Assembly (NCBI GenBank): GCA_051953655.1
Contig: JBQCIO010000009.1
Coordinates: 1 to 9,853 of the forward strand
Reading direction: 5' to 3'
DNA: 9,853 nt
Source: JBQCHF01 sp051953655
GTDB lineage: Bacteria > Actinomycetota > Actinomycetes > Motilibacterales > Motilibacteraceae
Shown here piece by piece: positions 1 to 6,127 of the stretch. Below the pieces are notes generated by a model. The model did not search any database, was not told the DNA's origin, and saw nothing but the letters and a program-made list of their open reading frames with translations. Within the stretch, counting starts at the first letter, position 1. The number at the start of each line of letters is the position of its first letter. A program made the translations under genes and the position numbers.

Positions 1-1154
1 GCGACGCGGCCTGGCGGGTGGACCTGGCCGACGGGCACGCCGAGCGGCTGCGGCTGCCCGACGGGATGGTCCCCGTGGCCGTCTCCGACCCGGTGGTCCT
101 GCCGGCCGCGCGCACCGTGCTGCTGCGCGCCACCGCGACGCCGCCGGGCGGGGCTCGCGACCCGCTCGTGGCGGTCCCGCTGGCCGGCGGCGGGGCCCCG
201 TCGGGCAAGGCCCGCGTCGTCTCCACCGCCGTCGACCTGGCGGCCGCCCGGACCGGCGACGCCTGGGCGGTGGCCGCGGTGCCCGGCGGCTACGCCCTGC
301 GCCGGATCGGCGCCGACGGCGTCGCGCTGGCAGCGCCGGTGCCCTGGCCGGTCGGCAGCCGGCTGTTCGGCGAGGGTCCGGCCGGGCTCGTCGCGGGCAC
401 GCTCTGGCCGACCGTGCCCGAGCCGATCGCGGTCCTGGCACCGGGAGGCCTGGCCGTCCGACGGCACCTGTCGGCGGCGGGCCTGCCGCTGGCCGCCTCG
501 GGTGGGGGAGTTGTCTGGGCCGACTGCCGTGCCGGGCGCTGCACCCTCACCCTCACCGCGGCCGGCGGCCCGGACGTCCCGCTGGCGCTGCCGTCGGGCG
601 TGCGGATGGCCGGGGACCCTGCCCTGAGCCCGCTCGGCCGGGTGGTCGCGGTGCCGGTGGTGGACGCCCGCGGCGCGCCGGCGCTCGTCCTCGTGAGCGA
701 TCCGGCGTCGGCCGGCCGTGCCGTCCGGCTCGTGCCCTGGCTGGAACCTGCCATCCGCCGGCTGCTGGTCTCCGACGCCGGCGGCGTCGTGGCTCTCGAG
801 GCCACCGACTCGCGCCGGGCCCGCGCCGTGGTGCTCCGTCCCGGCGCCGCGGCCCCTGTCCTGGTCCGGCTCCCGGCGGCTGTCCACGGCGCCGTCCTCG
901 CCGAGCACCCTGAGACGGCCGACCGCGGGTTTGCCCCCTCCGGGACCGGGGATCCCACCAGTTCACGAAAGGTGAGTGACATGGGTCTGGACGACAAGCT
1001 CGGCCACAAGGCCGAAGAGCTCAAGGGCAAGGCCAAGCAGGAGTACGGCGAGCGCGCCGACGAGCCCGGCATGGCGGCCGAGGGTCGCACGGAGCAGGCG
1101 TCCGGCTCGCTCAAGCAGGCCGGCGACAAGGTCAAGGACGCCTTCAAGGGCTGA
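1..1154 (+). CDS. Beta-propeller-like protein, 5' end outside window; frame open into CsbD domain
   Basis: The reading frame is already open at base 3 and no start can be assigned, so the N-terminus lies left of the window; a GTG at 18 is probably just an internal valine. About 310 residues have convincing actinobacterial codon use, nearly all with G or C in third position. The segment reading DPALSPLGRVVAVPV resembles the WD40-like/TolB (PD40) repeat, and repeated short beta-strand stretches rich in Val, Ala and Gly fit a beta-propeller. Two close cysteines (ADCRAGRCTL, near 520-545) could form a disulphide, which would suit an exported protein; this is inference. No stop occurs in this frame before 1152-1154, so as sequenced it continues into the CsbD-like gene. 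Codon quality drops after about 925, so the true C-terminus is probably near there, or the two are genuinely fused. I cannot name a function. Confidence 0.55.
   Translation, partial: DAAWRVDLADGHAERLRLPDGMVPVAVSDPVVLPAARTVLLRATATPPGGARDPLVAVPLAGGGAPSGKARVVSTAVDLAAARTGDAWAVAAVPGGYALRRIGADGVALAAPVPWPVGSRLFGEGPAGLVAGTLWPTVPEPIAVLAPGGLAVRRHLSAAGLPLAASGGGVVWADCRAGRCTLTLTAAGGPDVPLALPSGVRMAGDPALSPLGRVVAVPVVDARGAPALVLVSDPASAGRAVRLVPWLEPAIRRLLVSDAGGVVALEATDSRRARAVVLRPGAAAPVLVRLPAAVHGAVLAEHPETADRGFAPSGTGDPTSSRKVSDMGLDDKLGHKAEELKGKAKQEYGERADEPGMAAEGRTEQASGSLKQAGDKVKDAFKG
927..953 (+). promoter_or_regulatory. Possible SigB/SigF-type promoter for the CsbD-family gene
   Basis: GGGTTT at 927-932 is followed after 15 bases by GGGGAT at 948-953. 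Actinobacterial SigB/SigF promoters have a GTTT-type -35 and a GGGTAT-type -10 about 14-17 bases apart, so the match is full at -35 and 5 of 6 at -10. A transcript starting near 960 would leave a leader of about 20 bases before the ATG at 981. The family name means controlled by sigma B in Bacillus, so the context fits. GGG runs are common at this GC content, which limits the weight of the match. Confidence 0.42.
981..1154 (+). CDS. CsbD-family stress-response protein
   Basis: A 57-residue, highly charged and helical protein of the CsbD family (small hydrophilic general-stress proteins, molecular role unclear). The sequence is typical: a Lys/Glu-rich first half with KAEELKGKAKQEYGE (residues 10-24), a central DEPGMAAEGR turn (27-36), and a second helix with QASGSLKQAGDKVKDAF (39-55). 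There are no Cys, membrane segments or signal peptide, so it should be cytosolic. The length is close to the family norm of about 60. The ATG start is supported by AAAGG at 968-972, 8 bases upstream. The same frame is open upstream into the propeller-like protein, so an automatic caller could fuse the two. I prefer the internal start because family members begin at this point and the RBS is good. A strong terminator hairpin follows 28 bases after the stop. Confidence 0.88.
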   Translation: MGLDDKLGHKAEELKGKAKQEYGERADEPGMAAEGRTEQASGSLKQAGDKVKDAFKG

Positions 1155-1182
1155 CCCACCGAGCGGCCCCGCAGGGGACCAC

Positions 1183-1220
1183 TGCCGACGCCCCCGTGCA
1201 GCAGCGCGGGGGCGTCGGCA
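1183..1220 (+). terminator. Strong hairpin terminator after the CsbD-family gene
   Basis: The arms 1183-1196 (TGCCGACGCCCCCG) and 1207-1220 (CGGGGGCGTCGGCA) are perfect reverse complements over 14 bp. Inside them a T.G wobble and two further pairs leave a 4-base AGCA loop, giving a 17-bp stem in all. No T-run follows, which is usual for actinobacterial hairpin terminators. It lies between the CsbD stop and the next promoter, so it separates the two transcription units. Being symmetric, it could act on either strand. Confidence 0.8.
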
Positions 1221-1244
1221 TGCGCCCGGACGGCGGCGCCGGGC

Positions 1245-1274
1245 TCGGCACCCCCTCGTGCAGAGGCGTAGCAT
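1245..1274 (+). promoter_or_regulatory. Housekeeping-type promoter ahead of the reductase gene
   Basis: TAGCAT at 1269-1274 is a typical actinobacterial -10 hexamer. TCGGCA at 1245-1250 matches the TTGACA -35 consensus at 4 of 6 positions with an 18-base spacer. Transcription would start at about 1280-1283, just after the terminator of the preceding unit and just before the Rex-like operator. Assignment is by pattern only. Confidence 0.5.
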
Positions 1275-1289
1275 GAGCGGCTGGCGTGC

Positions 1290-1307
1290 TCGTGAACGCT
1301 TTCACAA
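1290..1307 (+). promoter_or_regulatory. Rex (NADH/NAD+ sensor) operator
   Basis: The bases TCGTGAA-CGCT-TTCACAA match the Rex operator consensus TTGTGAA-N4-TTCACAA at 13 of 14 defined positions; the only mismatch is C at 1291. The dyad extends outward as an imperfect repeat over 1286-1311 (GTGCT and AGCAC flanks). Rex, characterised in Streptomyces coelicolor, binds such sites when NADH is low and leaves when NADH/NAD+ rises, derepressing respiratory genes. This site would lie at about +9 to +26 relative to the predicted transcription start, a position where a bound repressor blocks the polymerase. Such an AT-rich dyad is very unlikely by chance in DNA this GC-rich. Confidence 0.78.
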
Positions 1308-1369
1308 GCACGCAGACCGACCCGGCGACGCCCCCTCGCCGGGACGCCCACGTCGCAGCCGAGGACCTC

Positions 1370-2746
1370 GTGAGCCTGCCCGGACCTGCCGACCCGGCCG
1401 CCACCGCGGCCCGGGCGGAGCCGGCGCACACCCAGGTCCACGCCGACGTCGAGGTCGATGTGGTGGTGGTCGGTGCCGGGCCGGCTGGGTCCACCACCGC
1501 CTACCACCTCGCCCGCACCGGGCTGAGCGTCGCGCTGCTGGAGAAGACCGCGTTCCCGCGGGAGAAGGTCTGCGGCGACGGCCTCACCCCGCGCGCCGTG
1601 CGCCAGCTGGTGGCCATGGGGATCGACACCAGCGAGGCCGCCGGCTGGAAGCCGAACAAGGGCCTGCGGGTGCTCGGCGGCGGCAGCCGGGTGCTGCTGC
1701 CCTGGCCCGAGCTCACCAGCTTCCCCGGCCACGGCCTGGTCCGCCCGCGCACCGACCTCGACGCCCTGCTCGCCCTGCGCGCCCAGGAGGCCGGCGCCCT
1801 GCTGCACCAGCGCACCCGGGTCACCGGGCCGCTGCTCGACGACCGAACCGGCCGGGTCGTCGGCGTGCACGCCGCCGACGCCGAGGGGCGAGAGCGCACC
1901 TACCGCGGCCGGCTCGTCGTGGCCGCCGACGGCGGCTCCAGCCGCCTGTCGCTCGCCGTCGGCCGCCGTCGCGACCCGCGCCGCCCGGTCGGGGTGGCCG
2001 TGCGCACCTACGTCCGCACTCCCCGGCACGACGACGACTGGCTGGAGACCTGGCTCGACCTCGGCGCCGGCGCCCCCGCCGTCCGCCGTCTGGGCGTGCG
2101 CGGCCTGCTGCCCGGCTACGGCTGGGTCTTCCCCATGCACGACGGCACCGCCAACGTCGGCCTCGGCGTGCTCACCAGCACCTACCCGGCCTACGGCGAG
2201 CTCGACCTGCGGGCCATGCTCCGCGGCTGGCTGGCCGCCATGCCCGACGACGTCGTGGCCACCGACGACGTCTGCGCGCCGGTGCGCGGGGCGGCCCTTC
2301 CCGAGGGCCTGGGGCGCGGCCCGCAGTACGCCGACGGCCTGCTGCTCGTCGGCGACGCCGCCGGGCTCGTCAACCCCTTCAACGGCGAGGGCATCGCCTA
2401 CGCGATGGAGTCCGGGGCGCTGGCCGCCGAGGTGGCCGCGCAGGCCCTGGCCCGTCCCACCGAGGCCGGCCGGGAGGCCGCGCTCGCTGCCTACCCGGCC
2501 GCGCTGCGGCAGAGCTACGCCGGCTACTACGCCCTGGGTCGCGCCTTCACCCGGATCATCGCCCGGCCGCGAGCCATGGGCGTGCTGGTGGAGCACGGGC
2601 TGCCCCACCCCCGCGCCATGCGCTTCGCGATGAAGCTGCTGGCCAACCTCACCGACCCGCACGACGGCGACGCGGCCGACCGCCTCGTCGCCGGGCTCAG
2701 CAGGATCAGCGCCCTGGTCGCACCCGAACCCGCGGGTGCGCGCTAG
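1370..2746 (+). CDS. Geranylgeranyl-reductase-family FAD oxidoreductase (probable menaquinone reductase, MenJ-like)
   Basis: An FAD-dependent reductase of the geranylgeranyl reductase family, which saturates isoprenoid double bonds. In mycobacteria the relative MenJ reduces one unit of the menaquinone side chain; I infer a similar substrate here from the adjoining complex I operon. From the GTG at 1370 it has 458 residues. Visible motifs: the dinucleotide fold GAGPAG (35-40) in DVVVVGAGPAGSTTAYHLAR, the family signature PREKVCGDGLTP (63-74, Cys68), AADGGSSR with the DG motif (185-192), GYGWVFP (249-255), and the second FAD motif GDAAGLVNPFNGEGI (328-342). Longer in-frame starts exist (GTG 1286, 486 residues; GTG 1292), but both overlap the Rex operator and lack an RBS. 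The 1370 start has GAGGA at 1361-1365, only 4 bases away. The stop is followed by a 137-base gap and then nuoA. Family assignment is firm; substrate and start less so. Confidence 0.85.
   Translation: MSLPGPADPAATAARAEPAHTQVHADVEVDVVVVGAGPAGSTTAYHLARTGLSVALLEKTAFPREKVCGDGLTPRAVRQLVAMGIDTSEAAGWKPNKGLRVLGGGSRVLLPWPELTSFPGHGLVRPRTDLDALLALRAQEAGALLHQRTRVTGPLLDDRTGRVVGVHAADAEGRERTYRGRLVVAADGGSSRLSLAVGRRRDPRRPVGVAVRTYVRTPRHDDDWLETWLDLGAGAPAVRRLGVRGLLPGYGWVFPMHDGTANVGLGVLTSTYPAYGELDLRAMLRGWLAAMPDDVVATDDVCAPVRGAALPEGLGRGPQYADGLLLVGDAAGLVNPFNGEGIAYAMESGALAAEVAAQALARPTEAGREAALAAYPAALRQSYAGYYALGRAFTRIIARPRAMGVLVEHGLPHPRAMRFAMKLLANLTDPHDGDAADRLVAGLSRISALVAPEPAGAR
2719..2740 (+). other. Hairpin at the 3' end of the reductase gene (possible partial terminator)
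   Basis: CGCACCCG (2719-2726) and CGGGTGCG (2733-2740) form a perfect 8-bp stem with a 6-base loop, ending 3 bases before the TAG stop. A second small GC hairpin (GGGCC 2748-2752, GGCCC 2757-2761) follows at once. There is no T-run. The pair could damp read-through from the Rex-controlled transcript into nuoA, or stabilise the mRNA end. Hairpins this size are not rare in GC-rich coding DNA. Confidence 0.3.
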
Positions 2747-2789
2747 GGGGCCGCACGGCCCGACGGGCGGAGCACCTCCCACCCGTCAC

Positions 2790-2795
2790 TAGGAT
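2790..2795 (+). promoter_or_regulatory. Putative nuoA promoter -10 element
   Basis: TAGGAT at 2790-2795 is a common actinobacterial -10 hexamer. No good -35 is seen 16-18 bases upstream, which is common in this group. A start near 2802 would give the nuo operon its own leader of about 80 bases. The hexamer sits in the centre of the dyad CGTCA (2784-2788), 6 bases, TGACG (2795-2799), a possible operator. Pattern evidence only. Confidence 0.42.
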
Positions 2796-2805
2796 GACGA
2801 CGGTC

Positions 2806-2843
2806 CGACGCGAGCCGGGCCGTCCCGAGAACGACGCGAGCCG
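2806..2843 (+). repeat. 12-base direct repeat in the nuoA leader
   Basis: The 12-mer CGACGCGAGCCG occurs at 2806-2817 and again at 2832-2843, 26 bases apart start to start. The spacing is not a multiple of three, so it is not a repeated peptide. It lies between the putative -10 and the nuoA ribosome binding site and could be a tandem protein-binding site or a chance duplication. Confidence 0.5.
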
Positions 2844-2883
2844 CCGGAACCCCGGTGGTCGCGGAAGAAGGAAGGCGGCGGAC

Positions 2884-3240
2884 ATGGGCTACGCACCCAT
2901 CCTCGCGCTCGGCGGCATCGCCGCGTTCTTCGCGCTCTTCAGCATCGTGGCGGGCGCCCTGTCCGGCCCGAAGCGCTACAACCGCGCGAAGCTCGACGCG
3001 TACGAGTGCGGCATCGAGCCGACGCCGCAGCCCGTGGGCGGCGGCCGGTTCCCGGTGAAGTACTACCTCACCGCGATGCTGTTCATCGTCTTCGACATCG
3101 AGATCGTGTTCCTCTACCCGTGGGCGGTGACCTTCGACCGGCTCGGCACCTTCGGCCTGGTCGAGATGGTCCTGTTCATCGTCACCGTGCTCGTCGCCTA
3201 CGCCTACGTCTGGCGCCGCGGCGGGCTCGAGTGGGACTGA
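2884..3240 (+). CDS. nuoA: NADH-quinone oxidoreductase subunit A
   Basis: A small membrane subunit of complex I (NDH-1), 118 residues, the usual length. Three membrane helices are visible at about residues 4-26, 61-80 and 91-110. Family marks are YECG (40-43) in the loop that lines the quinone entrance, and the block KYYLTAMLFIVFDIEIVFLYPW beginning at 59 with conserved acidic residues D71 and E73. The ATG at 2884 has AAGGAAGG at 2868-2875, 8 bases upstream. An ATG at 2794 in the same frame overlaps the putative -10 and would add an arginine-rich stretch unlike any NuoA, so I reject it. The gene heads the nuo cluster and is separated from nuoB by 67 bases, the largest gap within it. Confidence 0.97.
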   Translation: MGYAPILALGGIAAFFALFSIVAGALSGPKRYNRAKLDAYECGIEPTPQPVGGGRFPVKYYLTAMLFIVFDIEIVFLYPWAVTFDRLGTFGLVEMVLFIVTVLVAYAYVWRRGGLEWD

Positions 3241-3307
3241 CAGCTGACCTGGTGCTGATCCGGCACCTCGCCTGACGCGGAAAGACTCGAGAGAGCAAGG
3301 ACTTTTC

Positions 3308-3886
3308 ATGGGCATCGAAGAGAAGCTGCCGAGCGGCTTCCTGCTCACCACGGTCGAGACGCTCGCCGGCGCCGTCCGCAAGGCCTCGCTGTGGCCGGCC
3401 ACGTTCGGCCTGGCCTGCTGCGCCATCGAGATGATGACCTCCGGCGGCCCGCGCTACGACCTGTCCCGCTTCGGCATGGAGGTCTTCCGGGCCTCGCCGC
3501 GCCAGGCCGACCTGATGATCGTCGCGGGCCGGGTCAGCCAGAAGATGGCCCCGGTGCTGCGGCAGATCTACGACCAGATGGTCGAGCCCAAGTGGGTGCT
3601 GTCGATGGGCGTGTGCGCCTCCTCCGGCGGCATGTTCAACAACTACGCGATCGTCCAGGGCGTCGACCACGTCGTGCCGGTCGACATCTACCTGCCCGGC
3701 TGCCCGCCGCGGCCGGAGATGCTCATCGACGCGATCCTCAAGCTGCACGCCGAGATCCAGTCCTCGCCGCTGGGCGTCAACCGGGAGCAGGCGGCCAAGG
3801 CCGCCGAGGCCGCGGCGCTCGCCGCCATCCCGACCGTCGAGGTGGGTGCGCGCACCGCGCTGCCGCTGGAGGGCGTGTCGCGATGA
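3308..3886 (+). CDS. nuoB: NADH-quinone oxidoreductase subunit B (cluster N2 subunit)
   Basis: A peripheral-arm subunit of complex I, 192 residues, holding the terminal 4Fe-4S cluster N2 that reduces quinone. The four ligand cysteines are present: the tandem pair Cys37-Cys38 in FGLACCAIEMM, Cys103 in GVCASSGGMF, and Cys132 in YLPGCPPRPE. The block NNYAIVQGVDHVVPVDIYLPG (from residue 111) is typical. The last 40 or so residues are an Ala/Glu-rich tail. The ATG has AAGGA at 3297-3301, 6 bases upstream. The stop overlaps the nuoC start (ATGA, 3883-3886), so the two are probably translationally coupled. The acceptor is likely menaquinone in an actinobacterium (inferred). Confidence 0.97.
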   Translation: MGIEEKLPSGFLLTTVETLAGAVRKASLWPATFGLACCAIEMMTSGGPRYDLSRFGMEVFRASPRQADLMIVAGRVSQKMAPVLRQIYDQMVEPKWVLSMGVCASSGGMFNNYAIVQGVDHVVPVDIYLPGCPPRPEMLIDAILKLHAEIQSSPLGVNREQAAKAAEAAALAAIPTVEVGARTALPLEGVSR

Positions 3887-4743
3887 GCGAGGAGAAGCAG
3901 GGCGACGAGAACAAGCCCGAGCAGAAGACCGGCCCCGACGCCCCGGCCACCGAGCCCACGCCCGCGGAGCAGGTCTCCAAGGGAGAGGGCCTGCCCACCA
4001 TCACCCCGGACGCCGGCAAGGACGCGGTCGCCAGCGGCGACCCCTCCGCGCCGCTGCAGACCCAGCAGCCCGAGGCACAGCCGGTCTCCGGCCAGGGCGA
4101 GACCATCCGGGTCAAGCACGGGATGTTCGGCGCCTCCGACTCCGGCGACACCTCCGGCTTCGGCCGGCTGGTGCAGCGGGTCCAGCGCCCCGCCCCCTCG
4201 CAGCGGCCCTTCGGCGGCTGGTTCGACGAGGTCGCCGACGAGCTCGAGCGGGCGCTGCCGGACCTCGGCGACGCGATCGAGGAGGTCGTCGTCGACCGCG
4301 GCGAGATCACGTTCGTGGTCCGCCGGCACCGGCTGGTCGAGGTCATGCAGACCCTGCGCGACGTCCCCACGCTGCGCTTCGAGCTGTGCCTGGGCGCCAC
4401 CGGCGTGCACTACCCGCAGGACGAGGGCCGCGAGCTGCACGTCGTGTGGCCGCTGCTGTCCCTCACCCACAACCGCCGGGTGCGGGTGGAGACCACCTGC
4501 CCCGACGCCGACCCGCACGTGCCCAGCGTGGTCCCGGTCTACCCGACCGACGACTGGCACGAGCGGGAGACCTGGGACATGTTCGGCGTGGTCTTCGACG
4601 GCCACCCCGCCCTGACCCGGATCCTCATGCCGGACGACTGGCCCGGCCACCCCCAGCGCAAGGACTACCCGCTGGGTGGCATCCCGGTGGAGTACAAGGG
4701 CGCCGAGATCCCGCCGCCCGACACGCGGAGGGCCTACAACTGA
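3883..4743 (+). CDS. nuoC: NADH-quinone oxidoreductase subunit C, with long N-terminal extension
   Basis: The 30-kDa peripheral subunit of complex I, 286 residues, separate from NuoD (in E. coli the two are fused). It carries no cofactor and braces NuoB and NuoD. The Complex1_30kDa domain lies at about 115-265. Its signature ERETWDMFGVVFDGHP is at 227-242, followed by LTRILMPDDW and RKDYPLGG. Residues 1-75 are an unusual low-complexity, charged extension rich in Glu, Lys, Pro, Gln and Asp, probably disordered. The start is the ATG overlapping the nuoB stop, with GGAGG at 3868-3872, 10 bases upstream. The next in-frame ATG (residue 81) would remove the extension but lacks such support. The stop overlaps the nuoD ATG by one base (TGATG). 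Confidence 0.96.
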   Translation: MSEEKQGDENKPEQKTGPDAPATEPTPAEQVSKGEGLPTITPDAGKDAVASGDPSAPLQTQQPEAQPVSGQGETIRVKHGMFGASDSGDTSGFGRLVQRVQRPAPSQRPFGGWFDEVADELERALPDLGDAIEEVVVDRGEITFVVRRHRLVEVMQTLRDVPTLRFELCLGATGVHYPQDEGRELHVVWPLLSLTHNRRVRVETTCPDADPHVPSVVPVYPTDDWHERETWDMFGVVFDGHPALTRILMPDDWPGHPQRKDYPLGGIPVEYKGAEIPPPDTRRAYN

Positions 4744-6125
4744 TGACCGACACCACTGCATCCTTTTCCGCGACGGCAGCCGACACCGCCGCGGCCGACC
4801 CCTACGCCGCCTCCGCCCGCGAGACCACCGAGGGACGGGTCTACACCGTCACCGGCCAGGACTGGGACACCATCACCAGCGGCCTGGCCGACTCCGAGGA
4901 GGAGCGCCTCGTCGTCAACATGGGCCCGCAGCACCCGTCCACGCACGGCGTGCTCCGGCTCATCCTCGAGATCGAGGGCGAGACGGTCACCGAGGCCCGC
5001 GCGGGCATCGGCTACCTCCACACCGGCATCGAGAAGAACACCGAGTACCGGACGTGGGTGCAGGGCACCACGTTCGTCACGCGGATGGACTACCTCGCGC
5101 CGCTGTTCAACGAGACGGCCTACTGCCTCGGCGTCGAGAAGCTGCTCGGCATCACCGAGCAGATCCCGGAGCGGGCCAGCGTCATCCGCGTGATGATGAT
5201 GGAGCTCAACCGGATCAGCTCCCACCTGGTGTGCCTCGCCACCGGCGGCATGGAGCTCGGCGCGCTCACCGTCATGACCATCGGCTTCCGCGAGCGCGAG
5301 CTGGTCCTCGACATCTTCGAGATGATCACCGGCCTGCGGATGAACCACGCCTACGTCCGCCCCGGCGGCGTGGCGCAGGACCTGCCGCCCGGCGCCGTGG
5401 ACAAGATCCGCGAGTTCCTCAAGCTCATGCCCAAGCGGCTCACCGAGTACGAGGACCTCTGCAACGAGAACGCCATCTTCAAGCGCCGCACGCAGGGCGT
5501 GGGCTACCTCGACCTCACCGGCTGCATGGCCCTCGGCATCACCGGGCCGATCCTGCGCTCCACCGGCCTGCCGTGGGACCTGCGCAAGACCCAGCCCTAC
5601 TGCGGCTACGAGAACTACGACTTCGACGTCATCACCTGGGACTCCTGCGACGCCTACGGACGCTTCCGCATCCGCGTCGACGAGATGAAGGAGTCCTTGA
5701 AGATCATCGAGCAGTGCCTGGACAAGCTCACCGGCCTGTCGGACCAGCCGGTCATGGTCGAGGACAAGAAGATCGCCTGGCCGAGCCAGCTCGCCCTGGG
5801 CGGCGACGGCCTGGGCAACAGCCTGGACCACATCCGGCACATCATGGGTCAGTCCATGGAGGCCCTCATCCACCACTTCAAGCTGGTGACCGAGGGCTTC
5901 CGGGTGCCGCCGGGCCAGGTCTACTCGGCCATCGAGAGCCCCCGCGGCGAGCTGGGCGTCACCGTCGTCAGCGACGGCGGCACCCGCCCCTACCGGGTCC
6001 ACTTCCGCGACCCGTCCTTCACCAACCTGCAGGCGATGCCGGCGATGTCCGAAGGCGGCCAGGTCGCCGACGTCATCGCCGCCGTCGCCTCGATCGACCC
6101 CGTCATGGGTGGAGTGGACCGCTGA
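4743..6125 (+). CDS. nuoD: NADH-quinone oxidoreductase subunit D (49-kDa, quinone-site subunit)
   Basis: With NuoB this subunit forms the quinone-reducing pocket of complex I; 460 residues. It descends from the large subunit of NiFe hydrogenases but lacks the metal-binding cysteines, ending in SIDPVMGGVDR. Key residues: GPQHPSTHG with His64 and His68 (matching quinone-site histidines of Thermus Nqo4), the family signature LHTGIEKNTEYR (92-103), and Tyr117 in RMDYLAP, equivalent to the tyrosine that contacts the quinone headgroup. The first 30 residues are a low-complexity Ala/Thr/Asp leader preceding the conserved domain. The ATG overlaps the nuoC stop by one base, with GGAGGG at 4727-4732 as RBS. 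Only two bases separate its stop from nuoE. Confidence 0.97.
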   Translation: MTDTTASFSATAADTAAADPYAASARETTEGRVYTVTGQDWDTITSGLADSEEERLVVNMGPQHPSTHGVLRLILEIEGETVTEARAGIGYLHTGIEKNTEYRTWVQGTTFVTRMDYLAPLFNETAYCLGVEKLLGITEQIPERASVIRVMMMELNRISSHLVCLATGGMELGALTVMTIGFRERELVLDIFEMITGLRMNHAYVRPGGVAQDLPPGAVDKIREFLKLMPKRLTEYEDLCNENAIFKRRTQGVGYLDLTGCMALGITGPILRSTGLPWDLRKTQPYCGYENYDFDVITWDSCDAYGRFRIRVDEMKESLKIIEQCLDKLTGLSDQPVMVEDKKIAWPSQLALGGDGLGNSLDHIRHIMGQSMEALIHHFKLVTEGFRVPPGQVYSAIESPRGELGVTVVSDGGTRPYRVHFRDPSFTNLQAMPAMSEGGQVADVIAAVASIDPVMGGVDR

Positions 6126-6127
6126 GC

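Noticed and set aside
963..975. Small stem TCAC/GTGA around the CsbD-gene RBS, with the RBS partly in the loop
   Set aside because: Only 4 bp; too weak to call a riboregulator, although the placement is suggestive.
290..2782. An 830-codon open frame on the - strand
   Set aside because: It spans the propeller-like gene, the CsbD gene, a terminator, a promoter and the reductase in antisense. Its product has no recognisable domain. Long antisense frames are expected opposite genes with GC-rich third positions.
976..2883. An open + frame running from 976 into nuoA
   Set aside because: Its product up to 2883 is an Arg/Pro/Ala-rich string out of frame with the CsbD and reductase genes. Only the part from ATG 2884 is NuoA.
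3251..3267. GGTGC/GCACC hairpin in the nuoA-nuoB gap
   Set aside because: A 5-bp stem with a 7-base loop and no T-run is within chance at this GC content; not enough for a terminator or attenuator.
4734..6002. Long - strand frames opposite nuoD, nuoF and nuoG (4734-6002, 6817-8202, 8022-9419)
   Set aside because: Each mirrors a firmly identified nuo gene and gives a His/Gly/Val/Ala-rich product without motifs; these are compositional shadows.
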